DNA of 64,000 nt from NCBI RefSeq assembly GCF_007991735.1, contig NZ_BJYX01000009.1:91464-155463 (forward strand), given 5' to 3'. Shown piece after piece: positions 9,509 to 19,521 of this stretch. The DNA comes from Terrabacter aerolatus. GTDB taxonomy: Bacteria > Actinomycetota > Actinomycetes > Actinomycetales > Dermatophilaceae. The notes below the pieces were generated by a model, which saw only the letters and a program-made list of their open reading frames with translations, was not told the DNA's origin and ran no database searches. Each line of letters begins with the position of its first letter. The stretch's first letter is position 1. The translations under genes and the position numbers were made by a program.

Positions 9509-9817
9509 ATGGCGGGACAGAAGATCCGCATCCGGCTGAAGTCGTACGACCACGAGGTCATCGACAACTCGGCCCGGAAGATCGTTGACACAGTGACGCG
9601 CGCCGGCGCGACCGTGGTGGGCCCCGTCCCGCTGCCGACGGAGAAGAACGTCTTCGTCGTGATCCGGTCGCCGCACAAGTACAAGGACAGCCGCGAGCAC
9701 TTCGAGATGCGCACGCACAAGCGCCTCATCGACATCATCGACCCGACGCCCAAGGCCGTCGACTCGCTGATGCGTCTCGACCTGCCGGCGGACGTCAACA
9801 TCGAGATCAAGCTCTGA
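9509..9817 (+). CDS. rpsJ: 30S ribosomal protein S10
   Basis: S10 is a 30S head protein that also binds NusB (as NusE) in antitermination. The 102-residue product begins [19 protein letters not shown] and ends ADVNIEIKL, the normal length and sequence. The ATG at 9509 follows a purine-rich GCGAGAGAGAGA tract. The in-frame start at 9284 would lie in the leader and is rejected. First gene of the S10 cluster. Confidence 0.97.
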   Translation: MAGQKIRIRLKSYDHEVIDNSARKIVDTVTRAGATVVGPVPLPTEKNVFVVIRSPHKYKDSREHFEMRTHKRLIDIIDPTPKAVDSLMRLDLPADVNIEIKL

Positions 9818-9828
9818 GGCGGCCCCAG

Positions 9829-10482
9829 ATGACTGTTGCTCAGAAGAACGTCAAGGGTGTGCTCGGCGAGAAGCTCGGCATGACCCAGGTGTGGGACGCA
9901 GACAACAAGCTCGTCCCCGTGACCGTGGTCAAGGCCGGCCCCTGCGTCGTGACGCAGGTGCGTGCCGACGAGACCGACGGCTATTCCGCGGTCCAGATCG
10001 CCTTCGGTGCGATCGACCCCCGCAAGGTGAACAAGCCCATGAGCGGCCACTTCGAGAAGGCCGGCGTCACGCCGCGCCGTCACCTCGTCGAGCTGCGCAC
10101 GGCTGACGCCGCCGCCTACGAGCTCGGCCAGGAGATCACGGCCGAGTCCTTCGAGGCCGGCCAGCGCGTCGACGCCACGGGCACGACCAAGGGCAAGGGC
10201 TTCGCCGGTGTCATGAAGCGTCACGGCTTCCACGGTGTCAGCTCCTCCCACGGCGCCCACCGCAACCACCGCAAGCCGGGCTCCATCGGCGGCTGCTCGA
10301 CCCCCGGCCGTGTCTTCAAGGGCATGCGCATGGCTGGTCGCATGGGTGGCGTTCGCCAGACGACCCAGAACCTCCAGATCCACGCCGTTGACGCCGAGAA
10401 GGGCCTGCTGCTCATCAAGGGTGCCGTTCCCGGCCCCCGCGGTGGCATCGTCCTGATCCGCACGGCTGCGAAGGGTGCATGA
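9829..10482 (+). CDS. rplC: 50S ribosomal protein L3
   Basis: L3 is an early assembly protein close to the peptidyl transferase centre. The 217-residue protein begins with a few extra residues ([20 protein letters not shown]) and contains the loop [20 protein letters not shown] that reaches the catalytic centre. It starts 11 bp after rpsJ and its stop overlaps the rplD start. Confidence 0.97.
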   Translation: MTVAQKNVKGVLGEKLGMTQVWDADNKLVPVTVVKAGPCVVTQVRADETDGYSAVQIAFGAIDPRKVNKPMSGHFEKAGVTPRRHLVELRTADAAAYELGQEITAESFEAGQRVDATGTTKGKGFAGVMKRHGFHGVSSSHGAHRNHRKPGSIGGCSTPGRVFKGMRMAGRMGGVRQTTQNLQIHAVDAEKGLLLIKGAVPGPRGGIVLIRTAAKGA

Positions 10483-11114
10483 ACGACATGGCAACCAAGA
10501 CGCAGAACCTGCCCGCCGAGATCTTCGACGTCCAGACCAACGTCCCGCTGATCCACCAGGTCGTGGTGGCCCAGCTGGCCGCCGCTCGTCAGGGCACGCA
10601 CTCGACCAAGACCCGCGGCGAGGTCCGCGGTGGTGGGCGCAAGCCCTACCGCCAGAAGGGCACCGGCCGCGCCCGCCAGGGCTCGACCCGCGCGCCGCAG
10701 TTCGCCGGCGGTGGCGTCGTCCACGGCCCGCAGCCGCGTGACTACAGCCAGCGCACCCCCAAGAAGATGAAGGCTGCCGCCCTGCGCGGTGCCCTCTCCG
10801 ACCGGGCCCGCTTCGACCGCATCCACGTCGTCGACTCCATCGTCTCGGGCGACCTGCCCTCGGCGAAGGACGCCGCCGCGGTGCTCGCCGGTCTGACCGA
10901 GCGCCCGAACCTGCTCGTGGTCATCGAGCGTGGCGACGACGTCGCGATGAAGTCGGTGCGCAACCTGCAGAACGTTCACGTCCTCGTCGCCGACCAGCTC
11001 AACACGTACGACGTGCTGTGCGCCGACGACATCGTCTTCACCCAGGCCGCCCTCGACGCGTTCGTCGCCGGTCCCGTGAAGGCCGACAAGGCCGACAAGG
11101 AGGCCACCAAGTGA
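10479..11114 (+). CDS. rplD: 50S ribosomal protein L4
   Basis: L4 binds 23S rRNA and lines the exit tunnel. The 211-residue protein contains the tunnel loop [20 protein letters not shown] and the family ending with a Lys/Asp-rich tail ([12 protein letters not shown]). The ATG at 10479 overlaps the rplC stop (ATGA). A second in-frame ATG at 10488 (MATKTQNL) is an equally possible start. Confidence 0.96.
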   Translation: MNDMATKTQNLPAEIFDVQTNVPLIHQVVVAQLAAARQGTHSTKTRGEVRGGGRKPYRQKGTGRARQGSTRAPQFAGGGVVHGPQPRDYSQRTPKKMKAAALRGALSDRARFDRIHVVDSIVSGDLPSAKDAAAVLAGLTERPNLLVVIERGDDVAMKSVRNLQNVHVLVADQLNTYDVLCADDIVFTQAALDAFVAGPVKADKADKEATK

Positions 11115-11410
11115 GCATCCACACCAAGGACCCGCGCGACATCCTCATCGCGCCGGTCGTCTCCGAGAAGTCGTACGGTCTGCTCGACGAGGGGAAGTAC
11201 ACCTTCATCGTCGACCCCCGTGCGAACAAGACGGAGATCAAGATCGCCATCGAGGCGATCTTCAACGTCAAGGTCGACAAGGTCCACACCCTGAACCGCC
11301 AGGGCAAGACCCGTCGCACCCGATTCGGCCTCGGCAAGCGCAAGGACACCAAGCGTGCGATCGTCTCCCTCCGCGAGGGCTCGATCGACATCTTCGGTGC
11401 GGGCGCCTGA
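11111..11410 (+). CDS. rplW: 50S ribosomal protein L23
   Basis: L23 sits at the exit of the ribosomal tunnel and docks trigger factor and SRP. The 99-residue product begins (V)[19 protein letters not shown] and ends SIDIFGAGA. It starts with GTG at 11111, inside the rplD stop (GTGA), so the two are translationally coupled. Confidence 0.96.
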   Translation: MSIHTKDPRDILIAPVVSEKSYGLLDEGKYTFIVDPRANKTEIKIAIEAIFNVKVDKVHTLNRQGKTRRTRFGLGKRKDTKRAIVSLREGSIDIFGAGA

Positions 11411-11436
11411 GATAGACGAAGAGAGACTTAACGAAC

Positions 11437-12273
<837 letters not shown>

Positions 12274-12288
12274 TAAGGAGCCTTTGGA

Positions 12289-12570
12289 ATGCCTCGTAGC
12301 CTGAAGAAGGGCCCCTTCATCGACGACCACCTTCAGAAGAAGGTGGACGCCCAGAACGAAGCGGGAACCAAGACCGTCATCAAGACCTGGTCGCGCCGTT
12401 CGGTCATCAGCCCGGACATGCTCGGCCACACCTTCGCCGTCCACGACGGCCGCAAGCACGTCCCGGTGTTCGTCACCGAGTCGATGGTCGGCCACAAGCT
12501 CGGCGAGTTCGCGCCGACCCGCACGTTCAAGGGTCACGTGAAGGACGACAAGAAGGGTCGTCGTCGCTGA
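12289..12570 (+). CDS. rpsS: 30S ribosomal protein S19
   Basis: S19 is a 30S head protein that contacts S13 and the A-site tRNA. The 93-residue product starts [15 protein letters not shown] and ends KDDKKGRRR. An AAGGAG site lies directly before the ATG. Its stop overlaps the start of rplV by one base. Confidence 0.97.
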   Translation: MPRSLKKGPFIDDHLQKKVDAQNEAGTKTVIKTWSRRSVISPDMLGHTFAVHDGRKHVPVFVTESMVGHKLGEFAPTRTFKGHVKDDKKGRRR

Positions 12571-12965
12571 TGGCCACCGAATCCAAGGAAGAAGTCATGG
12601 AAGCCAAGGCTTCGGCGCGGCACGTCCGTGTCAGCCCGCAGAAGGCTCGCCGTGTCGTGGACCTGATCCGCGGCAAGGCCGCCACCGACGCCGTCACGGT
12701 GCTCACCTTCGCCCCGCAGTCGGCCTCCGAGCCGGTCAAGAAGGTGCTGGAGAGTGCCATCGCCAACGCCCGCGTCAAGGCCGACCGTGAGTCGGTCGCC
12801 TTCGACGAGCGCAACCTCGTCATCACGGCCGCGTTCGTGGACGAGGGCCCGACGATGAAGCGTTTCCGTCCGCGTGCCCAGGGCCGCGCCGGTCGCATCA
12901 ACAAGCGCACGAGCCACATCACCGTGGTCGTCGCGCAGCCGGAGAACACGAAGGGAGCCCGCTGA
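12570..12965 (+). CDS. rplV: 50S ribosomal protein L22
   Basis: L22 lines the exit tunnel together with L4. The protein is 131 residues from the ATG at 12570, which overlaps the rpsS stop. A second in-frame ATG at 12597 ([20 protein letters not shown]) matches the usual family N-terminus and is preceded by AAGGAA, so that start may be the true one. The conserved tail RASRI-like region ([20 protein letters not shown]) is complete. Confidence 0.95.
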   Translation: MATESKEEVMEAKASARHVRVSPQKARRVVDLIRGKAATDAVTVLTFAPQSASEPVKKVLESAIANARVKADRESVAFDERNLVITAAFVDEGPTMKRFRPRAQGRAGRINKRTSHITVVVAQPENTKGAR

Positions 12966-13789
12966 TGGGTCAGAAGGTCAACCCCCATGGCTTCCGTCTC
13001 GGCATCACGACGGAGCACAAGAGCCGTTGGTTCGCCGACTCGACGAAGTCGGGTCAGCGCTACCGCGACTACGTCAAGGAAGATGTCGCCATCCGTCGCC
13101 TGATGGAGAAGGGCATGGAGCGCGCCGGTATCGCCTCGGTCGACATCGAGCGCACTCGTGACCGCGTCCGCGTCGACATCCACACCGCCCGCCCCGGCAT
13201 CGTCATCGGTCGCCGCGGCGCCGAGGCCGACCGCATCCGTGGCGAGCTCGAGAAGCTGACGGGCAAGCAGGTCCAGCTGAACATCCTCGAGGTCAAGAAC
13301 CCCGAGATCGTCTCCCAGCTGGTCGCCCAGGGCATCGCCGAGCAGCTCTCGGCCCGCGTGGCGTTCCGCCGCGCCATGCGCAAGGGCATGCAGTCCGCCC
13401 AGCGCGCCGGCGCCAAGGGCATCCGCGTGCAGGTCTCGGGCCGCCTCAACGGCGCCGAGATGAGCCGCACGGAGTTCTACCGCGAGGGTCGCGTCCCGCT
13501 GCACACGCTGCGTGCGCAGATCGACTACGGCTTCTACGAGGCCCGCACGACGTTCGGTCGCATCGGTGTCAAGGTGTGGATCTACAAGGGCGACATGACG
13601 GCCAAGGAGCTCGCTGCCCAGCAGGCCGCCGCTCCGCGCCCGTCGCGTGGTCCGCGTCGTGACGGCGGTGACCGTCCGAACCGCGCCCGTCGTGGTGACC
13701 GCAACGAGACCGCCGCTGCTCCGGCAGTGAACGAGACCGCTGCTGCCGAGGCCCCCGCCGCGGCCAGCACCGAGAATGAGCAGGCCTGA
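12965..13789 (+). CDS. rpsC: 30S ribosomal protein S3
   Basis: S3 forms part of the mRNA entry tunnel and helicase site. The 274-residue protein has the KH domain ([20 protein letters not shown]) and the C-terminal S3 domain. After about residue 215 it carries a tail of some 60 residues rich in Arg, then Ala, Glu and Thr, an extension common in actinobacteria. It overlaps the rplV stop by one base. Confidence 0.97.
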   Translation: MGQKVNPHGFRLGITTEHKSRWFADSTKSGQRYRDYVKEDVAIRRLMEKGMERAGIASVDIERTRDRVRVDIHTARPGIVIGRRGAEADRIRGELEKLTGKQVQLNILEVKNPEIVSQLVAQGIAEQLSARVAFRRAMRKGMQSAQRAGAKGIRVQVSGRLNGAEMSRTEFYREGRVPLHTLRAQIDYGFYEARTTFGRIGVKVWIYKGDMTAKELAAQQAAAPRPSRGPRRDGGDRPNRARRGDRNETAAAPAVNETAAAEAPAAASTENEQA

Positions 13790-13791
13790 CC

Positions 13792-14211
13792 ATGTTGATT
13801 CCCCGTCGAGTCAAGCACCGCAAGCAGCACCACCCGAACCGCCACGGCGCGGCCAAGGGTGGCACCACGATCGCCTTCGGTGACTACGGCATCCAGGCTC
13901 TCGAGCCGGCCTACGTGACCAACCGTCAGATCGAGTCCGCTCGTATCGCGATGACCCGCTACATGAAGCGTGGCGGAAAGGTGTGGATCAACATCTACCC
14001 CGACCGTCCGCTCACCAAGAAGCCCGCCGAGACCCGCATGGGTTCCGGTAAGGGTTCGCCGGAGTGGTGGATCGCCAACGTCAAGCCGGGTCGCGTCATG
14101 TTCGAGATCTCGGGCGTGGCAGAGCCGGTGGCGCGTGAGGCCATGCGTCTCGCGATGCACAAGCTCCCCATGAAGTGCCGCTTCGTTCAGCGTGAGGGTG
14201 GTGACATCTGA
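13792..14211 (+). CDS. rplP: 50S ribosomal protein L16
   Basis: L16 helps shape the A site and the binding of tRNA on the 50S subunit. The 139-residue protein begins [19 protein letters not shown] and contains [20 protein letters not shown]. It is of normal length, starts 2 bp after rpsC and overlaps the rpmC start by one base. Confidence 0.97.
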   Translation: MLIPRRVKHRKQHHPNRHGAAKGGTTIAFGDYGIQALEPAYVTNRQIESARIAMTRYMKRGGKVWINIYPDRPLTKKPAETRMGSGKGSPEWWIANVKPGRVMFEISGVAEPVAREAMRLAMHKLPMKCRFVQREGGDI

Positions 14212-14597
14212 TGGCAGTCGGAACCAAGGACCTGGCTCCCGAGCAGCTGCGTGGTCTGGACGACACCAAGCTGGCGGACGAGCTGAAGAAGGCCAAGGAA
14301 GAGCTGTTCAACCTGCGTTTCCAGTCGGCCACCGGCCAGCTGGACAACCACGGCCGCCTGCGCGCCGTCAAGAAGGACATCGCGCGCATCTACACCGAGA
14401 TGCGTGAGCGCGAGCTCGGCATCGGCTCGGCCCCCGCTGCCCCCAAGGCGCCGGAGAAGACCGAGAAGGTCGAGAAGAAGGCTCCCAAGGCCGACAAGAA
14501 GGCCGACAAGGCCGAGAAGGCTGACAAGCCCGAGAAGGCTGACAAGGCCGAGAAGAAGGCCAAGAAGGCTGACAAGGCGCAGGAGGCTGACGCATGA
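14211..14597 (+). CDS. rpmC: 50S ribosomal protein L29 with a long charged tail
   Basis: L29 binds near the tunnel exit. The canonical part is the first 70 or so residues ([21 protein letters not shown] ... REREL style helices, ending near ELGIGS). It is followed by a tail of about 50 residues made almost only of Lys, Ala, Asp, Glu and Pro (repeats of ADKAEK). The total of 128 residues is well above the usual 60-80. The tail is in frame and the codons match the neighbours, so it is probably translated. Its stop overlaps rpsQ. Confidence 0.93.
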   Translation: MAVGTKDLAPEQLRGLDDTKLADELKKAKEELFNLRFQSATGQLDNHGRLRAVKKDIARIYTEMRERELGIGSAPAAPKAPEKTEKVEKKAPKADKKADKAEKADKPEKADKAEKKAKKADKAQEADA

Positions 14598-14884
14598 GCG
14601 AGCAGGAGAAGGTCGTGAGCGACCAGGCGAGTGAGCGCAACTACCGCAAGACCCGTCAGGGTTACGTGGTGAGCGACAAGATGGACAAGACCGTCGTCGT
14701 CGAGGTCGAGGACCGCGTCAAGCACGCCCTCTACAGCAAGGTCATCCGTCGCACCAGCAAGGTCAAGGTGCACGACGAGCAGAACGCTGCCGGCGTGGGC
14801 GACCGCGTGCTCATCATGGAGACGCGTCCGCTCTCCGCGACGAAGCACTGGCGCATCGTCGAGATCCTCGAGAAGGCCAAGTAA
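14594..14884 (+). CDS. rpsQ: 30S ribosomal protein S17
   Basis: S17 is a primary 16S rRNA binding protein. The 96-residue product contains [20 protein letters not shown] and ends [12 protein letters not shown]. The first 15 residues extend the usual N-terminus. It starts with ATG overlapping the rpmC stop (ATGA) and is followed by a 139-bp gap with three hairpins. Confidence 0.96.
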   Translation: MSEQEKVVSDQASERNYRKTRQGYVVSDKMDKTVVVEVEDRVKHALYSKVIRRTSKVKVHDEQNAAGVGDRVLIMETRPLSATKHWRIVEILEKAK

Positions 14885-14891
14885 GACCACC

Positions 14892-14996
14892 CTCGGGGGG
14901 CGCTGCCCCCCGAGTGCCCTCCGGCGGCCCGCATCTGCGGGCCCCGGAGGACACAGACCACAGTCCAGTTCGGCAAGGCTTCGCCCGCGGGCGAAG
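14892..14996 (+). terminator. Three consecutive hairpins between rpsQ and rplN
   Basis: Hairpin 1: CTCGGGGGGC (14892-14901) with GCCCCCCGAG (14905-14914). Hairpin 2: an imperfect stem of about 14 bp, 14918-14932 with 14937-14950, around the loop ATCT. Hairpin 3: an 18-bp perfect palindrome CTTCGCCCG/CGGGCGAAG (14979-14996), 27 bp before rplN. This marks the boundary between the S10 and spc clusters and may be a terminator plus a regulatory or processing site for rplN. No clear new promoter is visible. Confidence 0.55.
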
Positions 14997-15023
14997 AACC
15001 AGCACGACGACAGGAGTTAGACA

Positions 15024-15392
15024 GTGATTCAGCAGGAGTCGCGGCTTCGCGTCGCCGACAACACCGGTGCCAAGGAAATCCTGTGCATCCGTGTTCTCGG
15101 TGGCTCGGGCCGTCGGTACGCCGGCATCGGTGACACCATCGTCGCCACCGTCAAGGACGCGATCCCTGGCGGCAACGTGAAGAAGGGTGACGTCGTCAAG
15201 GCCGTCATCGTCCGCACCGTCAAGGAGCGCCGCCGCGCCGACGGTTCCTACATCAAGTTCGACGAGAACGCCGCCGTGATCCTCAAGGCCGACGGTGACC
15301 CCCGTGGGACCCGCATCTTCGGCCCGGTGGGTCGCGAGCTGCGCGAGAAGAAGTTCATGAAGATCATCTCGCTGGCCCCGGAGGTGCTGTGA
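15024..15392 (+). CDS. rplN: 50S ribosomal protein L14
   Basis: L14 lies at the subunit interface and binds the silencing factor RsfS. The 122-residue protein begins (V)[19 protein letters not shown] and ends [10 protein letters not shown], the standard length. It starts with GTG at 15024 behind AGGAG and opens the spc cluster. Confidence 0.97.
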   Translation: MIQQESRLRVADNTGAKEILCIRVLGGSGRRYAGIGDTIVATVKDAIPGGNVKKGDVVKAVIVRTVKERRRADGSYIKFDENAAVILKADGDPRGTRIFGPVGRELREKKFMKIISLAPEVL

Positions 15393-15394
15393 AC

Positions 15395-15775
15395 ATGGCG
15401 AAGACCACCATCAGCAAGATGAAGATCAAGAAGGGTGACCTCGTCCAGGTCATCTCGGGCCGCAGCCAGAAGAACGGCGGCGACCGAGGCAAGCAGGGCA
15501 AGGTCATCGCGGTCTACCCCGAGACCCAGCGCGTGCTCGTCGAGGGCATCAACCGCGTCACCAAGCACGTCAAGGCCGGCGCGACCGCCCGAGGCACCCG
15601 CACCGGTGGCCTGACGCACACCGAGGCCGCGATCCACGTGAGCAACGTGGCGATCGTCGACCCCGAGTCGAAGAAGCCGACCCGCGTGAAGACGCGTGTC
15701 GAGACCGTCGAGCGCAATGGCCGCCAGAAGGCGTCCCGCGTCCGTGTCGCGGTCAAGTCGGACAAGGACCTCTGA
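15395..15775 (+). CDS. rplX: 50S ribosomal protein L24
   Basis: L24 is an assembly initiator of the 50S subunit. The 126-residue product has the KOW motif [20 protein letters not shown] near the start. The ATG at 15395 gives the family-like MAKTTIS; a GTG at 15389, overlapping the rplN stop, would add two residues and is closer to the GGAGG site. Confidence 0.95.
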   Translation: MAKTTISKMKIKKGDLVQVISGRSQKNGGDRGKQGKVIAVYPETQRVLVEGINRVTKHVKAGATARGTRTGGLTHTEAAIHVSNVAIVDPESKKPTRVKTRVETVERNGRQKASRVRVAVKSDKDL

Positions 15776-15776
15776 G

Positions 15777-16337
15777 ATGACTGAGACCAGCACCAAGCCG
15801 CGCCTTCAGCAGCGCTACCAGGACGAGATCAAGGGCTCGATGCTCGAGCAGTTCGGCTACCCGAACGTCATGCAGGTCCCCGGCGTCGTCAAGGTCGTCG
15901 TGAACATGGGTGTCGGCGACGCGGCCAAGGACAGCAAGCTCATCGAGGGTGCCGTCCGTGACCTCACCGCCATCACCGGCCAGAAGCCGGTCGTGACCAA
16001 GGCGCGCAAGTCCATCGCCCAGTTCAAGCTGCGTGAGGGCATGCCGATCGGCGCCCACACGACGCTGCGCGGCGACCGCATGTGGGAGTTCCTCGACCGT
16101 CTCGTGACGATCGCCCTCCCGCGCATCCGTGACTTCCGTGGTCTGTCGCCGAAGCAGTTCGACGGCAACGGCAACTTCACGTTCGGTCTGACCGAGCAGT
16201 CGATGTTCCACGAGATCGACCAGGACCGGATCGACCGCGTGCGGGGCATGGACATCACCGTGGTCACCACGGCGACCAACGATGACGAGGGTCGCGCGCT
16301 GCTCAAGCAGCTCGGCTTCCCCTTCAAGGAGAACTGA
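15777..16337 (+). CDS. rplE: 50S ribosomal protein L5
   Basis: L5 binds 5S rRNA in the central protuberance. The 186-residue protein begins [18 protein letters not shown] and contains [10 protein letters not shown] and [20 protein letters not shown]. The start lies 1 bp after the rplX stop, so the two genes are tightly coupled. Confidence 0.97.
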   Translation: MTETSTKPRLQQRYQDEIKGSMLEQFGYPNVMQVPGVVKVVVNMGVGDAAKDSKLIEGAVRDLTAITGQKPVVTKARKSIAQFKLREGMPIGAHTTLRGDRMWEFLDRLVTIALPRIRDFRGLSPKQFDGNGNFTFGLTEQSMFHEIDQDRIDRVRGMDITVVTTATNDDEGRALLKQLGFPFKEN

Positions 16338-16338
16338 C

Positions 16339-16524
16339 ATGGCCAAGACCGCGCTCGTTAACAAGGCGAACCGGAAGCCGAAGTTCAAGGTCCGCGCGTA
16401 CACCCGTTGCCAGAAGTGCGGTCGCCCGCACTCGGTGTACCGCAAGTTCGGCCTCTGCCGCATCTGCCTTCGCGAGATGGCGCACGCGGGTGAGCTGCCG
16501 GGCGTGACCAAGAGCTCCTGGTAG
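16339..16524 (+). CDS. rpsN: 30S ribosomal protein S14, zinc-binding type Z
   Basis: This is the short 61-residue form of S14. It has two CxxC pairs (C24, C27, C40, C43, in TRCQKCGRP and GLCRICLRE) that bind zinc. Cells of this phylum often carry a second, zinc-free long S14 elsewhere for zinc shortage. It starts 1 bp after rplE. A 133-bp spacer before rpsH follows; it contains short GC-rich hairpin segments such as CCGGGC...GCCCCGG near 16607 but no clear promoter. Confidence 0.96.
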   Translation: MAKTALVNKANRKPKFKVRAYTRCQKCGRPHSVYRKFGLCRICLREMAHAGELPGVTKSSW

Positions 16525-16657
16525 TCCGGCTCCCGAGCCCAGAGCACAACCCAGACCAACACACCTCTGACACCGTAGGTCGGCCACACGACGGCCCAGC
16601 CGTCGCCGGGCAGATAGCCCCGGTCGAAACCCCGGTGAGGAAGGGCGGAGAGCCCAC

Positions 16658-17056
16658 ATGACCATGACTGACCCGATTGCGGACATGCTGACCCGCGTCC
16701 GGAACGCCAACTCGGCGCACCACGACGTCGTCTCCATGCCGTACTCGAAGCTGAAGAAGAACATCGCCGAGATCCTCCAGTCCGAGGGCTTCATCGCCTC
16801 GTGGAAGATCGAGGAGGCGGAGGTCGGCCAGACGCTGACCATCGACCTCAAGTACGGCCCCAACCGCGAGCGCTCCATCGCCGGCGTGCGTCGCGTGAGC
16901 AAGCCCGGTCTGCGCGTCTACGCCAAGTCGACGAACCTGCCCAAGGTTCTCGGTGGCCTCGGCGTCGCGATCCTGTCGACGTCGAACGGTCTGCTGACCG
17001 ACCGCCAGGCACACGAGAAGGGCGTGGGTGGGGAAGTCCTCGCCTACGTCTGGTAA
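16658..17056 (+). CDS. rpsH: 30S ribosomal protein S8
   Basis: S8 binds the central domain of 16S rRNA and, in Escherichia coli, represses the spc operon. The 132-residue product begins [18 protein letters not shown] and ends GGEVLAYVW, normal for the family. The ATG follows GGAGAGCC. Confidence 0.97.
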   Translation: MTMTDPIADMLTRVRNANSAHHDVVSMPYSKLKKNIAEILQSEGFIASWKIEEAEVGQTLTIDLKYGPNRERSIAGVRRVSKPGLRVYAKSTNLPKVLGGLGVAILSTSNGLLTDRQAHEKGVGGEVLAYVW

Positions 17057-17068
17057 GGAGACACTGAC

Positions 17069-17605
17069 ATGTCGCGAATCGGACGACTCCCGGTCTCCAT
17101 CCCCTCGGGTGTGGACGTCAAGGTCGAGGGCCAGGACGTCATCGTCAAGGGCCCCAAGGGTGAGCTCTCCCTGACCGTCGTCCAGCCGATCACGGTCGAG
17201 CTGGGCGAGGGCAACCTCGAGGTCAAGCGCCCCAACGACGAGCGCGACTCGCGCTCGCGCCACGGCCTGACCCGCTCGCTCATCAACAACATGGTCCTCG
17301 GTGTCACCGAGGGCTACGAGAAGAAGATGGAGATCCACGGCACGGGTTACCGTGTCGCAGCGAAGGGCTCGGACCTCGAGTTCTCGCTCGGATACTCGCA
17401 CCCGATCCTCATCCAGGCTCCCGCCGGCATCAACTTCGCCGTCGAGAACCCGACCCGCTTCTCGGTGCAGGGCATCGACAAGCAGCTCGTGGGCGAGGTC
17501 GCGGCGAACATCCGCAAGCTGCGCAAGCCCGACCCGTACAAGGGCAAGGGTGTTCGCTATGCGGGCGAGCAGATCCGTCGCAAGGTTGGAAAGGCCGGTA
17601 AGTAA
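17069..17605 (+). CDS. rplF: 50S ribosomal protein L6
   Basis: L6 lies at the base of the L7/L12 stalk and contacts the sarcin-ricin loop region. The 178-residue protein begins [17 protein letters not shown] and has the signature [19 protein letters not shown] near the C-terminus. AAGGAG precedes the ATG. Confidence 0.97.
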   Translation: MSRIGRLPVSIPSGVDVKVEGQDVIVKGPKGELSLTVVQPITVELGEGNLEVKRPNDERDSRSRHGLTRSLINNMVLGVTEGYEKKMEIHGTGYRVAAKGSDLEFSLGYSHPILIQAPAGINFAVENPTRFSVQGIDKQLVGEVAANIRKLRKPDPYKGKGVRYAGEQIRRKVGKAGK

Positions 17606-17608
17606 GCC

Positions 17609-17983
17609 ATGGCAATGATCATCAAGCGCGGCAAGTCCAAGGCTGCCGCCCGCATCCGTCGCCAGGTGCGCGGTCGCAAGAAGATCGCCGGCACCGCGGT
17701 CCGTCCCCGCCTCGTCGTCTCGCGGTCCACGCGTCACCTCTTCGTCCAGGTCGTCGACGACACCGTCGGCAAGACGGTGGCCTCGGCCTCGACGATGGAG
17801 GCCGACCTGCGCTCCTTCGACGGCGACAAGACGGCCAAGGCCAAGAAGGTCGGCGAGCTCGTGGCCGCCCGTGCCAAGGACGCCGGTGTCGAGGCCGTCG
17901 TGTTCGACCGTGGTGGCAACAAGTACCACGGCCGTGTCGCGGCGATCGCCGAGGGCGCCCGCGAAGGCGGTCTGTCCCTGTGA
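17609..17983 (+). CDS. rplR: 50S ribosomal protein L18
   Basis: L18 binds 5S rRNA. The 124-residue product contains [20 protein letters not shown] and ends [15 protein letters not shown], a standard family ending. It starts 3 bp after rplF. Confidence 0.96.
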   Translation: MAMIIKRGKSKAAARIRRQVRGRKKIAGTAVRPRLVVSRSTRHLFVQVVDDTVGKTVASASTMEADLRSFDGDKTAKAKKVGELVAARAKDAGVEAVVFDRGGNKYHGRVAAIAEGAREGGLSL

Positions 17984-18023
17984 GCAACTTCGTGAACGCA
18001 ATTGTTGAGATGAGGAACATCTG

Positions 18024-18680
18024 ATGCCCGGACAGCAGCGTCGAGGCACCGGCCCCGCCGGTGGCGGCGAGCGCACCGAGCGCGGAGACCGCCGTGACAA
18101 CCGCGGCGGCCGCGACAACCGCGACAGCCGTGACGACAAGAACCAGTACGTCGAGCGCGTCGTGACCATCAACCGCGTCTCCAAGGTCGTCAAGGGTGGT
18201 CGTCGCTTCAGCTTCACCGCCCTCGTCGTCGTCGGTGACGGTGACGGCACCGTGGGCGTCGGCTACGGCAAGGCCAAGGAAGTTCCCGCGGCCATCGCCA
18301 AGGGTGTCGAGGAGGCCAAGAAGAACTTCTTCAAGGTCCCGCGCATCCAGGGCACCATCCCGCACCCCGTCCAGGGTGAGGCGGCCGCTGGTGTCGTCAT
18401 GCTCCGCCCCGCCGCTCCCGGTACCGGTGTCATCGCCGGTGGCGCGGTGCGCGCGGTGCTCGAGTGCGCCGGCATCCACGACGTGCTCAGCAAGTCGCTG
18501 GGCTCGGACAACGCCATCAACGTCGTGCACGCCACGGCCCAGGCCCTGCGCGAGCTCGAGCGCCCCGAGTCGGTCGCTGCCCGTCGTGGCAAGACCCTCG
18601 AGGAGGTCGCTCCGGCGGCCATGCTCAAGGCCCGTGCGGCTGGTCTCGCCGAGGCCCAGGCCGCGAAGGCAGGTGCCTGA
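18024..18680 (+). CDS. rpsE: 30S ribosomal protein S5
   Basis: S5 shapes the mRNA entry site and decoding fidelity. The protein has 218 residues, with an N-terminal extension of about 40 residues of Arg, Asp, Gly and Asn ([18 protein letters not shown]), then the double-stranded RNA-binding domain starting [20 protein letters not shown]. Such extensions are known in actinobacteria. The stop overlaps the rpmD start by one base. Confidence 0.97.
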   Translation: MPGQQRRGTGPAGGGERTERGDRRDNRGGRDNRDSRDDKNQYVERVVTINRVSKVVKGGRRFSFTALVVVGDGDGTVGVGYGKAKEVPAAIAKGVEEAKKNFFKVPRIQGTIPHPVQGEAAAGVVMLRPAAPGTGVIAGGAVRAVLECAGIHDVLSKSLGSDNAINVVHATAQALRELERPESVAARRGKTLEEVAPAAMLKARAAGLAEAQAAKAGA

Positions 18681-18862
18681 TGGCTCGTCTCAAGGTGACC
18701 CAGACCCGTTCGGAGATCGGTGGCAAGCAGAACCAGCGTGACACGCTGCGCAGCCTCGGTCTGAAGCGCATTGGCGACGTCGTCGTCAAGGAGGACCGTC
18801 CCGAGATCCGCGGGATGGTCAAGACGGTCACGCACCTCGTGTCCGTCGAGGAGGTTGACTGA
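18680..18862 (+). CDS. rpmD: 50S ribosomal protein L30
   Basis: A 60-residue protein beginning [20 protein letters not shown] and ending [10 protein letters not shown], the normal L30 length with the family's ferredoxin-like fold. Its ATG overlaps the rpsE stop (TGATG), so it is translationally coupled. Confidence 0.96.
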   Translation: MARLKVTQTRSEIGGKQNQRDTLRSLGLKRIGDVVVKEDRPEIRGMVKTVTHLVSVEEVD

Positions 18863-18864
18863 CC

Positions 18865-19341
18865 ATGGCCGACAACGCCAAGAAGTCGGGCGAGTCCGCC
18901 CTCAAGGTCCACCACCTGCGTCCGGCCCCCGGAGCCAAGACCGCCAAGACCCGTGTCGGTCGTGGTGAGGGCTCCAAGGGCAAGACTGCCGGTCGTGGTA
19001 CCAAGGGCACGAAGGCCCGTTACCAGGTCCCGGAGCGTTTCGAGGGCGGCTCGATGCCGATGCACATGCGCCTTCCCAAGCTCCGTGGCTTCAAGAACCC
19101 GTTCCGCACGGAGTACCAGGTCGTGAACCTGGACCGCCTGCAGCTGCTCTTCCCGGAGGGTGGTCAGGTGTCCGTCGCCGACCTCGTCGCCAAGGGTGCC
19201 GTCCGTGACGGCTTCCCGGTGAAGGTGCTCGGCACGGGTGAGATCTCCGTCAAGGTCGAGGTCGAGGCGCACAAGTTCTCGGCGTCCGCCAAGGAGAAGA
19301 TCGAGGCCGCCGGCGGCACGGTCACGGCCCTCGCCGGCTGA
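18865..19341 (+). CDS. rplO: 50S ribosomal protein L15
   Basis: L15 is a late assembly protein of the 50S subunit. The 158-residue product has the Gly/Lys/Arg-rich N-terminal loop ([20 protein letters not shown]) and ends [14 protein letters not shown]. It starts 2 bp after rpmD and ends the unbroken part of the spc cluster. Confidence 0.96.
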   Translation: MADNAKKSGESALKVHHLRPAPGAKTAKTRVGRGEGSKGKTAGRGTKGTKARYQVPERFEGGSMPMHMRLPKLRGFKNPFRTEYQVVNLDRLQLLFPEGGQVSVADLVAKGAVRDGFPVKVLGTGEISVKVEVEAHKFSASAKEKIEAAGGTVTALAG

Positions 19342-19380
19342 GTGATCAGGCGCGAGTGACCACCACACACCTCGTGTGAG

Positions 19381-19449
19381 CAGCGCCCCGGGCGCCCGAC
19401 CCGCGAGCCGACGTGACGTCGGCCACCGCGGTGGGGGCCCGGGGCGCTG
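19381..19449 (+). terminator. Large hairpin between rplO and secY
   Basis: CAGCGCCCCGGGC (19381-19393) pairs perfectly with GCCCGGGGCGCTG (19437-19449). An inner hairpin GCCGACGTGACGTCGGC (19407-19423) sits in the loop. CGCCTTTGCG follows the stem. It probably terminates or attenuates the ribosomal transcript before secY, so secY may have its own promoter in the AT-richer stretch 19454-19490, where I see no confident hexamers. Confidence 0.65.
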
Positions 19450-19521
19450 CGCCTTTGCGTTAACCTTCCACGGATTGCTTGTCTTATGCCGCGCCACCGC
19501 GCGGCCCCCCAGGAGGACCCA

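Noticed and set aside
14460..14594. CRISPR-like or satellite repeat in the rpmC tail
   Set aside because: The near-repeats are short, in frame and code for a Lys/Asp/Glu/Ala tail; there are no regular spacers.
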